Origin: Candidatus Aminicenantota bacterium
GTDB lineage: Bacteria; Acidobacteriota; Aminicenantia; Aminicenantales; Aminicenantaceae
Assembly (NCBI GenBank): GCA_013139435.1
Contig: WTAW01000230.1
Coordinates: 1 to 12,311, forward strand
Direction of reading: 5' to 3'
DNA: 12,311 nucleotides
In this document: positions 5,893-12,311 of the stretch, one piece after another
Position numbering within the stretch: position 1 is the first letter of the stretch
Layout: each line of letters begins with the position of its first letter
The notes under the pieces: model-generated
What the model saw: the letters and a program-made list of their open reading frames with translations, nothing else
Databases searched by the model: none
What the model was told of the DNA's origin: nothing
Translations under genes and position numbers: made by a program

Positions 5893-7215
5893 CTAAATGT
5901 CTTCCTTTTTCTCTGAAAACTCGATGTTCAAGTCCTTGAGTTCTTGAAGAACCGGGATATAGATATCCTGATGTACAGGAATAAATACTCCAGCCTTGTC
6001 GATTTTTCCCTCGAGGATGAATTTTGTAGCGATGGCAGGGGGCAATCCTACTGTCCTTGACATAGCAGAATCTGCATGGGGAATACCATAGTCAATGAGA
6101 GTTGATGTGATCCGCTCCCCGCGCCCTTCAGGATATGCCGCTTCGAACGTATGCTGAAGGATGATCATATCTCTCTCTCCCTCTGCAAAGGACATCTTTT
6201 CGATCATGCGTGCAGCCAAGATATCAATAGCTCCTCCTGTATCCACCGTAACAGGTTCATCACTCAAAAGGCTCAACCACTCGAAACGATCGAGGATCTC
6301 AGAATTCTCTTCAAGATCGAGATATGCAGCGAGAGCTTTTCTGAGCTCTGGCTCTTCGGGATTGTCCATCAGCGATCTCGTGAAACTCTCATAGGTGTAA
6401 CCCGTCCAACCCTTCTCTTCTTTGTCGAGCAATCCGATGTCTGCCACTTTCTTCAATGTGGAACACCAACCGATATTCCTCAGGGTTCCCCTAAGCATGG
6501 TTTTTGTAGACTGAATCCCGTAAAGTTCGACATAGGGCACCGAATCCCGGTTTGGATATGCCTCAAAATCACCCAATCCCTCGATGGGCCAGATCTCATA
6601 GTTATCGAAGAGGTCTTCTGATGAGATGTCCACGACTTCACCATCTTTGATGTATTTAGCAGAATTTTTACCGGCGAGGAGAACTCCGATCGGACTCCAA
6701 GAGAATTTATAGCCAAAAGGATTGGTGTTCGCTTCAGGAGCTGGCAAACCACCGCAGTAGGAAATAAAACTTGTGATCTCTCCCCCTTTCGCTTCCACCT
6801 CATGGATGATCCTCATGGCCTCCATGTGGTCGATACCCGGGTCCAGACCGATTTCGTTCAGGATAAGGATACCAGCATTTTTAGCATCCTCGTCCAAGGC
6901 TTTCATCTCACCACTCACATAGGATGTGGTCACCATCTGCTTCTTGAATTCAATACAAAATCGGGCGACGAGAGTGTGGAATGCATAAGGAACCATGCTG
7001 ATGACTAAATCTGCATCCTTGACTTCATCCCTGAGCCCCTCTTCATTTTTAAGGTTCAGTGTTTTTGCTGTTCCTTTGGGATGATTATCGATGAGCTTTA
7101 TAGCCTTACTCACCGTACGGGTGGCCACAACGACCTCAAAGTCAGGTTGATCGAGCAAATACCTGACCAAGGGTTTTGCCACAAGTCCTGCGCCGAGAAT
7201 CAATATTTTTTTCAT
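5893..7215 (-). CDS. Saccharopine dehydrogenase (glutamate-forming, Lys9-like)
   Basis: The 440-residue protein opens with a Rossmann fold (KKILILGAGLVAKP, Gly8/Gly10) for NAD(P). It continues with the family blocks DLVISMVPYAFH, TTSYVSGEM and NEIGLDPGIDHMEAM, then SYCGGLPAPEANTNPFGYKFSWSP, written here in pieces, which form the substrate domain of LYS9 and of the SDH half of plant and animal LKR/SDH. It converts saccharopine plus NAD(P)+ to glutamate and 2-aminoadipate 6-semialdehyde. It starts three bases after the lysine-ketoglutarate reductase stop, and its AAGGAG ribosome site lies inside the end of that gene, so the two are co-translated. Together they are the split form of the fused eukaryotic enzyme. 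The direction is presumably lysine breakdown, since no aminoadipate biosynthesis gene is nearby; that is an inference from two genes only. Confidence 0.93.
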   Translation of the reverse strand: MKKILILGAGLVAKPLVRYLLDQPDFEVVVATRTVSKAIKLIDNHPKGTAKTLNLKNEEGLRDEVKDADLVISMVPYAFHTLVARFCIEFKKQMVTTSYVSGEMKALDEDAKNAGILILNEIGLDPGIDHMEAMRIIHEVEAKGGEITSFISYCGGLPAPEANTNPFGYKFSWSPIGVLLAGKNSAKYIKDGEVVDISSEDLFDNYEIWPIEGLGDFEAYPNRDSVPYVELYGIQSTKTMLRGTLRNIGWCSTLKKVADIGLLDKEEKGWTGYTYESFTRSLMDNPEEPELRKALAAYLDLEENSEILDRFEWLSLLSDEPVTVDTGGAIDILAARMIEKMSFAEGERDMIILQHTFEAAYPEGRGERITSTLIDYGIPHADSAMSRTVGLPPAIATKFILEGKIDKAGVFIPVHQDIYIPVLQELKDLNIEFSEKKEDI

Positions 7216-7218
7216 TTT

Positions 7219-8547
7219 TTATGACTCCTTTCGCTTGATTAGAAAATCTCTCATGTACTCATAATCGGGAGTGAATTTCCCCCGAAAAACGATCGTTGCT
7301 TTCTTTATGGAATCCGGCAACCGACTGCCCTCAAAATCACCTGAAAAATTAGCTTCTGCAATTCCTTTGACAAGCGGCATGAGCGACTGGCTGAAGAAGA
7401 CAGAAGATTCCAACGATATCTCTGCGGGCAGATTATCTACAGCCATGACTACCACTCCCCTTCCATTATAGCCATCTTTCACATCTCCCCTGATCGGGTC
7501 ATACACAAATATCGGATTATCCGGTGATGTGGCACGCACGGTACACTCCACCGAGCCTTCCACATCACAGGAGATGTCGCCGATGACCTTTAATTTTGGA
7601 GAGTCTTCTTTTGTCCACAGCTGTTTAAGAAAACTTTTGGTGACGAACCTGGGATATTGCGGAGTCCAATAGATGCAGTTCACCAGGATCGAAAGATAGG
7701 GCAGATATTTCTCGAAAACGGATCGATACTTCTGGGGATTATTATAATAATCTTGAAGCTCAAATGGGGAGTCTGAAGAGATGGGTTCCACCATGTGATC
7801 TTCCTTAAAAATGACTTTGTACACAGTGCTGGATGAATAGCTTTTACTTTTCAGAAGTTCCTCGATCTTATCTGGCGTAATCTCTTCAAAAGGAAGAAGG
7901 TCTAATATCTCTTGGGCACCAAGGGATACACGTCCGTATCCTGTAAAGCCACATATCAGAGGCCCCTCGGAAAGATCCAATCCCTTGTTATCGATGGCCC
8001 AACCCACTAGGGAGATCGCTTCTTTTGCAGCAATCAGGCTTGGATATTTAATAGCCTGCTTTATCGAGGAGAAAGGGTTTTTTATCCCAAGATGACTTAA
8101 CCTTTGGCCGTATGCCCACAGAGTATCGATCATTCCCGCTTGGCCTGCCTGTGTGCCAAAAAAGACGAGCCGCATACCATTCTCATCCACAATCCTTTCG
8201 TAGTCGATCAACGTGCACTTGAGGTCTAGGATCTTCTGGAGCATGGGCATATTCGAGGGTTGCTCCTTGATGGTGTGAGAGAAAAATACGTAGGCTTTCT
8301 CCTTTTCAAAAAAATCCAGGGGAATTTCCTTCACGGCAAAAATGATGGGACATGACTCCAAAGTTTCGACAACTTGGGCTCCTTCCCGCTCGTAATCGGT
8401 ATCAGGAAAAATGCGGATGCGAGATGTTTGGACCAACACCTCCAAGGATTCATGGAGGATCAACTCCCTGACATGAGTCGGAATGAGGGGAACTCTTCTT
8501 TCCCAGGGATTTTTGTCCTCTCTACGGAGACCTATTCTCTTCGTCAT
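7219..8547 (-). CDS. Lysine-ketoglutarate reductase (saccharopine-forming), LKR-type
   Basis: Using the ATG at 8547-8545 the protein has 442 residues. Its N-terminus, KRIGLRREDKNPWERRVPLIP, and the later block FFSHTIKEQPSN, followed by LIDYERIVD and FFGTQAGQAGMIDTL, match the reductase half of LKR/SDH (AASS), part of the alanine dehydrogenase/PNT superfamily. A nucleotide-binding turn GFTGYGRVSLGAQEI follows, and the C-terminal part contains DISCDVEGSVECT. It condenses lysine and 2-oxoglutarate with NADPH to saccharopine. An upstream in-frame TTG at 8604 would add 19 residues, but it falls on the -35 box of a good promoter whose predicted start is about 8569. The ATG has a GTGGGA ribosome site six bases away and starts exactly where family similarity starts. 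First gene of the lysine pair. Confidence 0.92.
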   Translation of the reverse strand: MTKRIGLRREDKNPWERRVPLIPTHVRELILHESLEVLVQTSRIRIFPDTDYEREGAQVVETLESCPIIFAVKEIPLDFFEKEKAYVFFSHTIKEQPSNMPMLQKILDLKCTLIDYERIVDENGMRLVFFGTQAGQAGMIDTLWAYGQRLSHLGIKNPFSSIKQAIKYPSLIAAKEAISLVGWAIDNKGLDLSEGPLICGFTGYGRVSLGAQEILDLLPFEEITPDKIEELLKSKSYSSSTVYKVIFKEDHMVEPISSDSPFELQDYYNNPQKYRSVFEKYLPYLSILVNCIYWTPQYPRFVTKSFLKQLWTKEDSPKLKVIGDISCDVEGSVECTVRATSPDNPIFVYDPIRGDVKDGYNGRGVVVMAVDNLPAEISLESSVFFSQSLMPLVKGIAEANFSGDFEGSRLPDSIKKATIVFRGKFTPDYEYMRDFLIKRKES

Positions 8548-8575
8548 GTTAAGTCCCACTTTTGTGAGGTTCAAA

Positions 8576-8604
8576 ATTATGTCACAAACTTTTTTGCTGG
8601 TCAA
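8576..8604 (-). promoter_or_regulatory. Probable sigma70-type promoter of the lysine degradation genes
   Basis: Minus strand: -35 TTGACC (8604-8599), 17-base spacer, -10 CATAAT (8581-8576). Predicted start is about 8569, giving a leader of roughly 22 bases that holds the GTGGGA ribosome site of the ATG at 8547. It lies just outside the left end of the non-coding repeat element. Confidence 0.6.
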
Positions 8605-8668
8605 TCATATCTTTATGAAAATCTGGCTGGAGCAAAAATAATCCCTAATGTATTTAATATTCTATTTA

Positions 8669-8923
8669 TCCTGGATTATTCACGAGTTGATGTCGCTGCA
8701 AAGGCTAGGCAGTGGCCCACGAAGCTGTAGTAAACTACTGTGAGTGAGCTACAACGAAGGCTTTGTAGTAAGATCGGCTCGCCCGTAGGATAAAAAATGT
8801 CGATAATAATAATGCGGGCTTTGGAAACAGAATTGTCAGATTGGTTTGCTGGAAGAATAATGTAAATTATTGAAAGTATTTTAGTTGTAATAAGTATCGA
8901 CATTTTTTATGAATAATTCAGGA
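8669..8923. mobile_element. MITE-like non-coding element, 255 bp
   Basis: The ends are near-perfect inverted repeats: TCCTGGATTATTCA (8669-8682) and TGAATAATTCAGGA (8910-8923) pair at 13 of 14 positions. The same 6-bp sequence TATTTA lies directly outside each end (8663-8668 and 8924-8929), as a target-site duplication would. Inside, a perfect 16-bp inverted repeat (ATAAAAAATGTCGATA at 8790-8805, complement at 8895-8910) copies the inner part of the right end. Smaller palindromes are present (GTAGT/ACTAC around 8727-8738, CTACAA/TTGTAG at 8749-8768). There is no credible gene inside; the only long open frame (minus strand, 8903-8676) has no family features. The element fills most of the gap between the two divergent promoters. 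A second partial copy lies at 12245-12311. The transposase family that would move it cannot be named from here; CCT-type ends occur in several IS families. Confidence 0.7.
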
Positions 8924-8929
8924 TATTTA

Positions 8930-8958
8930 TTGACTCGTTGGGGGAGAATTTTCATAAT
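8930..8958 (+). promoter_or_regulatory. Probable sigma70-type promoter of cysS, seven bases beyond the repeat element
   Basis: -35 TTGACT (8930-8935), 17-base spacer, -10 CATAAT (8953-8958). Each box differs from consensus at one base. The predicted transcription start is at about 8965, which is the A of the cysS ATG, so the mRNA would be leaderless. A GGGGGAG stretch at 8940-8946 lies inside the spacer and would then not be transcribed. Confidence 0.6.
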
Positions 8959-8964
8959 GGGGCT

Positions 8965-10368
8965 ATGATACGATTTTTTAACACTCTTAGCGGAAAGATC
9001 GAGCCTTTCGAACCCATAACGCAAGGGGAAGTAAAGCTGTACACCTGTGGCCCAACGGTCTACGACTATCCACATATCGGAAATTACCGAGCCTACATGT
9101 TCGAGGACCTTCTGAAGCGGTTTCTCAAGTTCATGGGATTCAAGGTGACTCATGTTATGAACATTACCGATGTGGATGACAAGACGATTAAGGGAGCTGC
9201 GGAACAGGGAATCTCACTCCAAGAGTACACCAAAGATTTTACAGAAGCTTTTTTTAGTGATATTGATGCCCTGAACATCGACAGGGCGGATTTTTACCCT
9301 CGGGCGACGGAACACGTCCAGAAAATGGCACAAATGGTGAAGAGTCTACAAAAAAAAGGATATGCCTATGAGAAGGACGGTAGCTACTATTTCAGCATCG
9401 CCAAATTTAAAAACTACGGCCAGCTGTCCAAGATCGATCTGAGTGGCCGGAAGGTGGGCGTACGTATAGATTCTGATGAATACGAAAAAGAGAGTGTTCA
9501 CGATTTTGCTCTCTGGAAAGCCCGGAAAGAGGGAGAGCCTGCCTGGGATACAGTGCTGGGACTGGGACGGCCGGGATGGCATATCGAGTGTTCAGTCATG
9601 AGCACAAAATACTTGGGAGAAACGTTCGATATCCACTGTGGGGGGGTGGACAACATTTTTCCTCATCATGAGAATGAAATCGCTCAATCCGAAGCTTACA
9701 CCGGGAAAAAATTCGTCAATACCTGGCTGCACTGTCAGCACCTTATCAGGGACGGAGAAAAAATGTCCAAGTCCATGGGGAATACGATCACTCTCAGGGA
9801 ACTCATCGAAAAACGCAAAGCCGATCCCATGGCCATCCGCCTGCTGTTACTCTCAACCCACTACCGGAAGATACTCAACTTTACATACGACGCATTAGAT
9901 CAAGCCCACTCGTCCTTGCGCAGGATCAGGGATTTCGTCTACGAGCTGGAGAATTCACAATTCCCTGCGGGTGAAAAAAAGAGCGTGGTTGAACTAATTT
10001 ATGACATGCAACAGACCTTTTCCAAGGGGCTGAGTGATGATCTGAATATGTCCATATCCCTAACAGCCGTTTTTGAGGCAATCAAGAAGGGCCATATCCT
10101 ATTATCGCAGGGGAATATCCACCAAGAGGATGCGATGAATTTGCTTTCGGCACTTCGGTCCGTAGATGATGTCTTAGGAATCCTCCAAGACAAAAATGAG
10201 GGAGATCTGCCGCTGGATATTGTTCAGAAGATCCAGGCGAGAGAAAAGGCACGCATTGAGAAAGATTTTGCATTGGCCGATAAGATCCGCCAGGAACTTG
10301 TTGAGGAAGGCATCCTCCTGGAGGACACCAAAGACGGCACTCGTTGGAAGCGCATTCAACGCAAATGA
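8965..10368 (+). CDS. cysS: Cysteinyl-tRNA synthetase
   Basis: This class I aminoacyl-tRNA synthetase joins cysteine to tRNA-Cys with ATP. From the ATG at 8965 it has 467 residues. The HIGH-type motif reads PHIGNYR at 36-42 and the KMSKS loop is at 266-270. The four zinc ligands that select cysteine fall at Cys28, Cys209, His234 and Glu238, the same numbers as in the E. coli enzyme, which strongly supports this start. A longer frame beginning at TTG 8938 is rejected because the TTG lies within the promoter spacer. The HHENEIAQSEA block and the C-terminal anticodon-binding helices (KARIEKDFALADKIRQELVEEGI) are intact; that block is quoted only as landmarks. The stop TGA overlaps the ATG of the yraN-family gene. 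No T-box or other leader is possible if the promoter is right. Confidence 0.97.
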   Translation: MIRFFNTLSGKIEPFEPITQGEVKLYTCGPTVYDYPHIGNYRAYMFEDLLKRFLKFMGFKVTHVMNITDVDDKTIKGAAEQGISLQEYTKDFTEAFFSDIDALNIDRADFYPRATEHVQKMAQMVKSLQKKGYAYEKDGSYYFSIAKFKNYGQLSKIDLSGRKVGVRIDSDEYEKESVHDFALWKARKEGEPAWDTVLGLGRPGWHIECSVMSTKYLGETFDIHCGGVDNIFPHHENEIAQSEAYTGKKFVNTWLHCQHLIRDGEKMSKSMGNTITLRELIEKRKADPMAIRLLLLSTHYRKILNFTYDALDQAHSSLRRIRDFVYELENSQFPAGEKKSVVELIYDMQQTFSKGLSDDLNMSISLTAVFEAIKKGHILLSQGNIHQEDAMNLLSALRSVDDVLGILQDKNEGDLPLDIVQKIQAREKARIEKDFALADKIRQELVEEGILLEDTKDGTRWKRIQRK

Positions 10369-10745
10369 CAGGTTTAAAAAAAGTAAAAAAAGTTCTCGCC
10401 CATGAATTGGGAAGGTCAGGTGAGAGCGTTGCCCTCGAATATCTCAAAGCAAAGAAATACAAGATCGTTGAAAAAGGATTCCGGTTTTTAAGAGGCGAGA
10501 TCGATATCATTGCCTATGATGGCAGAACACTCGTTTTTGTTGAGGTGAAGACGCGAAAAAGTGTCAAGTTCAGCCAGCCCGAAGAATCCATCACTCCCGC
10601 CAAAAGGAAACAGCTGCGGAAAGTCGCCCAGGGATATCTTTTGCGCAAAAACATCCAGGATGTGGAATGTCGATTCGACGTGTTATCACTGACCTTTGAT
10701 GATCTCGAAGGTTACACCGTCAAACATATCTCAGACGCCTTTTGA
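10365..10745 (+). CDS. YraN/UPF0102-family predicted endonuclease-like protein
   Basis: From the ATG at 10365 (ATGA overlap with the cysS stop) the protein has 126 residues, normal for UPF0102. It shows LGRSGESVALEYL at 15-27, then RGEIDIIAYDG at 43-53, then VFVEVKTR at 57-64: the E-x(n)-D-x(n)-ExK arrangement of restriction-endonuclease-like (PD-(D/E)XK) folds, with Glu45, Asp47, Glu60 and Lys62 as candidate metal site residues. The biological role of the family is not settled; a nuclease or Holliday-junction-related role is suggested by the fold. A TTG seven codons upstream is in frame, but the ATG is preferred because of the coupled overlap and because family similarity starts after it. 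It ends one base before the convergent transporter gene. Confidence 0.88.
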   Translation: MTGLKKVKKVLAHELGRSGESVALEYLKAKKYKIVEKGFRFLRGEIDIIAYDGRTLVFVEVKTRKSVKFSQPEESITPAKRKQLRKVAQGYLLRKNIQDVECRFDVLSLTFDDLEGYTVKHISDAF

Positions 10746-10746
10746 G

Positions 10747-12105
10747 CTAGCCGAATATCCTGACATGGAAGAGAGATTCAAGGATCCAGTTGATTCCTAC
10801 AAATAGTATCGCAGTGGGAATAGCAATCCTCATCCACCAATAGAGAAATACAGGGAAAGGCTTGGCCATCCCCTCAGATAATTCCTTCAGAGCGTTGGAC
10901 CTTCGTATGAACCAGACTGCTGTGACAACAGCAAGAAGGGATCCCAAAGCCTGCATTCCTGAGCCAAACGCCAGGTCCCATGGGATAAAGACCTTAAAGT
11001 TGATCATAGGAGGAATGGCCAAAACAAAGACGATGGCGCAGATAATACGCACGGCTTTTTTCCTTTCCACTCGTGAGTTATCTGTGATCCCTCTGACGAG
11101 CACTTCAAAAGCAGCCACATCCGAGAGGAACGCTGCACCAAATAGTCCAAAGAAAAAAAGAAATCCGAACAACCATCCCAGGGGCATCCTGGAAAATGTC
11201 TGAGGAAGAGTTGAGAAAATGAGGTCAGGACCTGAACTGGGTTCCAGTGCAAAAGCAAAAACTGCGGGGAATATTGCAAAACCCGCTAATATTCCAGCAA
11301 GAGAGGCTCCGACACCGGTCAACAAAGCATTCTTCGGAATGTTCGCATTGCTGTGGAGATAAGACCCATAAATGACCATGAAGGTGCCACCTAACGACAT
11401 GGAGAAGAAGGCCATACCTAGAGCTGCTGCCATGACCGAGGGAGTCAATTCACTGATCGCGAACCTCCCGATGAACCAATTGATCCCTTGATTTGCACCC
11501 TCAAGGGTGACTGACCGAAATATCAAAATGATCAAGATGGTGAAAAGACCCGGAACGATCCATTTGCTGATCTTTTCGATCCCCTGCCGTAAACCTTTTA
11601 GCAAGACATATCCACATGTGAAAATGACAGAAAAAGTCATCAGAAGCTGAAGGAGGAAGGAGGTGAGGTTGAATCCTTCCTGAGGAGGCAGGATCAAAGA
11701 GGCATCGAAATGTAGGCCAAGAGCATTGACAAACTCGGACAGAGCAAAAAATCCAACCCATCCCAATGCGTTGGAATAATATCCTGTGGCAAAAAACACG
11801 ATGCCAAATAAGAACGCTCCTACGATTTTTCCGCCCGGTAATCCTCCCTTTTCAAAAGCGCCCAGCGTCCCTCTTTTCGTGTGGCGTCCCAGTGTCCACT
11901 CACACATCAACGCTGGGATCCCGATAAATAGAACGATGAAGATGTAGAACAGGACAAAGGCCGATCCTCCGAACCTCCCGACCATATAGGGAAAGCGCCA
12001 GACAGCTCCCAGTCCTACGGCTACGCCGATCATGGTCATGAGCTGACCGAAAAAAGAGGAGAATGTTTCTCTCTCTATCTCCTCCATGTTTTTTGATGGA
12101 ACCAT
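10747..12105 (-). CDS. Neurotransmitter:sodium symporter (NSS) family transporter with altered cation-site residues
   Basis: The 452-residue membrane protein has the LeuT fold by its landmarks. TM1 carries the unwound GVAVGLGAVWRFPY segment followed by RFGGSAFVLFYIF and GIPALMCEWTLGRH; about eleven hydrophobic segments follow, as in the short bacterial member MhsT. Family members import amino acids with Na+. Aligned by eye to LeuT, sodium-site-1 Asn27 is Ala here (GLGA), Thr254 is Ser (FFSMSLG) and Asn286 is Ala (ASLAGILAGFAIF). In site 2 Ala351 and Ser355 are kept but Thr354 appears to be Leu (AAFLSDVAAFE). The coupling ion or stoichiometry may therefore differ. The ATG at 12105 has no ribosome site but lies about five bases after a predicted transcription start; an ATG six codons inside (12087) is an alternative. 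Substrate unknown. Confidence 0.9.
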   Translation of the reverse strand: MVPSKNMEEIERETFSSFFGQLMTMIGVAVGLGAVWRFPYMVGRFGGSAFVLFYIFIVLFIGIPALMCEWTLGRHTKRGTLGAFEKGGLPGGKIVGAFLFGIVFFATGYYSNALGWVGFFALSEFVNALGLHFDASLILPPQEGFNLTSFLLQLLMTFSVIFTCGYVLLKGLRQGIEKISKWIVPGLFTILIILIFRSVTLEGANQGINWFIGRFAISELTPSVMAAALGMAFFSMSLGGTFMVIYGSYLHSNANIPKNALLTGVGASLAGILAGFAIFPAVFAFALEPSSGPDLIFSTLPQTFSRMPLGWLFGFLFFFGLFGAAFLSDVAAFEVLVRGITDNSRVERKKAVRIICAIVFVLAIPPMINFKVFIPWDLAFGSGMQALGSLLAVVTAVWFIRRSNALKELSEGMAKPFPVFLYWWMRIAIPTAILFVGINWILESLFHVRIFG

Positions 12106-12116
12106 TTTTTTTGATT

Positions 12117-12145
12117 ATTATTCCTCTTTACTCAATAATTGTCCA
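12117..12145 (-). promoter_or_regulatory. Probable sigma70-type promoter of the NSS transporter gene
   Basis: Minus strand: -35 TGGACA (12145-12140), 17-base spacer, -10 AATAAT (12122-12117), one mismatch in each box. Predicted start is about 12110, giving a leader of roughly five bases. AGAGGA occurs only within the spacer, so no usable ribosome site would be transcribed. Confidence 0.5.
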
Positions 12146-12208
12146 CATCGTAACAAAGATATTCTTGATATCAGAAAGAACCATGTTAAAATGCGGATAT
12201 TAACATAA

Positions 12209-12238
12209 AGATCGGCAGCTTTTATGAATAATCCAGGA
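12209..12238. mobile_element. Right-end fragment of the MITE-like element
   Basis: This 30-base stretch matches the right end of the 255-bp element (8894-8923) at 24 of 30 positions, including the terminal TGAATAATCCAGGA and an upstream ATCG motif. No similarity to the element body is visible to its left in 12106-12208, so it appears to be a solo or eroded end. Confidence 0.55.
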
Positions 12239-12244
12239 AAAGAT

Positions 12245-12311
12245 GGATTATTCACGGACCGAGGTTATTGTAGCGGCGAGGAAGTGGCTCATGAAGTTGT
12301 AGTGAACTACT
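12245..12311. mobile_element. Left-end copy of the MITE-like element, cut by the window edge
   Basis: All 67 bases align without a gap to 8673-8739 of the first element, with 50 identities by hand count. It begins GGATTATTCACG and ends GAACTACT at the window edge. Its first ten bases form a perfect inverted repeat with 12225-12234, the end of the neighbouring right-end fragment, across a ten-base loop. Whether the copy is a short MITE or the start of a full insertion sequence lies outside the window. Confidence 0.65.

Noticed and set aside
6151..6621. 156-residue plus-strand open frame opposite the saccharopine dehydrogenase gene
   Set aside because: It is antisense to a well-supported gene and has no recognisable domain.
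8548..8604. TTG start at 8604 giving a 461-residue reductase
   Set aside because: It falls on the -35 box of the likely promoter and adds 19 residues without family similarity; the ATG at 8547 has a ribosome site.
8679..8733. Plus-strand peptide-like conservation between the two repeat copies (DYSR...V...AR.W...KL ending in double stops)
   Set aside because: Base changes fall on all codon positions and there is no start codon or ribosome site; DNA repeat ancestry explains the likeness.
8676..8903. A 75-residue open frame on the minus strand spanning almost the whole repeat element
   Set aside because: It has no family features, its ends coincide with the repeat ends, and the corresponding stretch of the second copy does not keep codon-level conservation.
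8938..8964. Upstream TTG start for cysS
   Set aside because: It lies inside the promoter spacer, and the zinc-ligand numbering matches E. coli exactly from the ATG at 8965.
8957..8968. Mini-frame ATG GGG CTA TGA overlapping the cysS start, ten bases after GGGGGAG, as a possible leader peptide
   Set aside because: Its ATG overlaps the predicted -10 box, so it would not be transcribed from the best promoter; worth revisiting only if the start maps further upstream.
1..12311. CRISPR arrays, rRNA or tRNA genes, prophage genes, toxin-antitoxin pairs
   Set aside because: No regularly spaced repeats, no structured RNA signatures and no such protein families were seen on either strand.

Overview
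This looks like ordinary bacterial chromosome: densely packed, consistently coding genes of moderate to AT-leaning base composition, good Shine-Dalgarno sites in front of some genes (for example the one before grpE) and recognisable sigma70-type promoters. No gene fixes the phylum. The order hrcA-grpE-dnaK-dnaJ followed by an rsmE remnant is an old bacterial arrangement, as in Bacillus, where prmA and rsmE follow dnaJ. The saccharopine-pathway pair, a Memo-family protein and a Hanks-type kinase fit an amino-acid-using organism, perhaps from one of the largely uncultured phyla. That last point is an impression, not a demonstration.

Layout. Positions 1-4786 (minus strand) hold a heat-shock operon read right to left: hrcA, grpE, dnaK, dnaJ, a decayed C-terminal piece of rsmE, then the start of a serine/threonine kinase gene that leaves the window. 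Positions 4787-4997 are a repeat- and hairpin-rich control region. Positions 4998-8547 (minus strand) hold a Memo-family gene preceded by two genes that together encode the lysine-degrading saccharopine pathway. Positions 8548-8964 are a divergent intergenic region carrying a 255-bp non-coding element with inverted-repeat ends and a promoter on each side. Positions 8965-10745 (plus strand) are cysS and a YraN-family gene, translationally coupled. Positions 10747-12105 (minus strand) encode a neurotransmitter:sodium symporter (NSS) family transporter, convergent with yraN and only one base away. Positions 12106-12311 hold the transporter promoter and the ends of further copies of the non-coding element.

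How it works together. HrcA should repress its own operon, and GrpE, DnaK and DnaJ form the folding machine. The lysine-ketoglutarate reductase makes saccharopine and the saccharopine dehydrogenase splits it to glutamate and aminoadipate semialdehyde. CysS charges tRNA-Cys.

No wholly new multigene system is visible. The most unusual points are: a DnaK that stops before the substrate-binding lid although it is encoded in the canonical operon; a truncated rsmE relic between dnaJ and the kinase; an NSS transporter in which both sodium-site-1 asparagines appear to be alanine; a MITE-like repeat family with copies at two places in 12 kb; and promoters of cysS, hrcA and the transporter placed so close to the start codons that the transcripts would be leaderless or nearly so. 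No CIRCE operator was found in front of hrcA.
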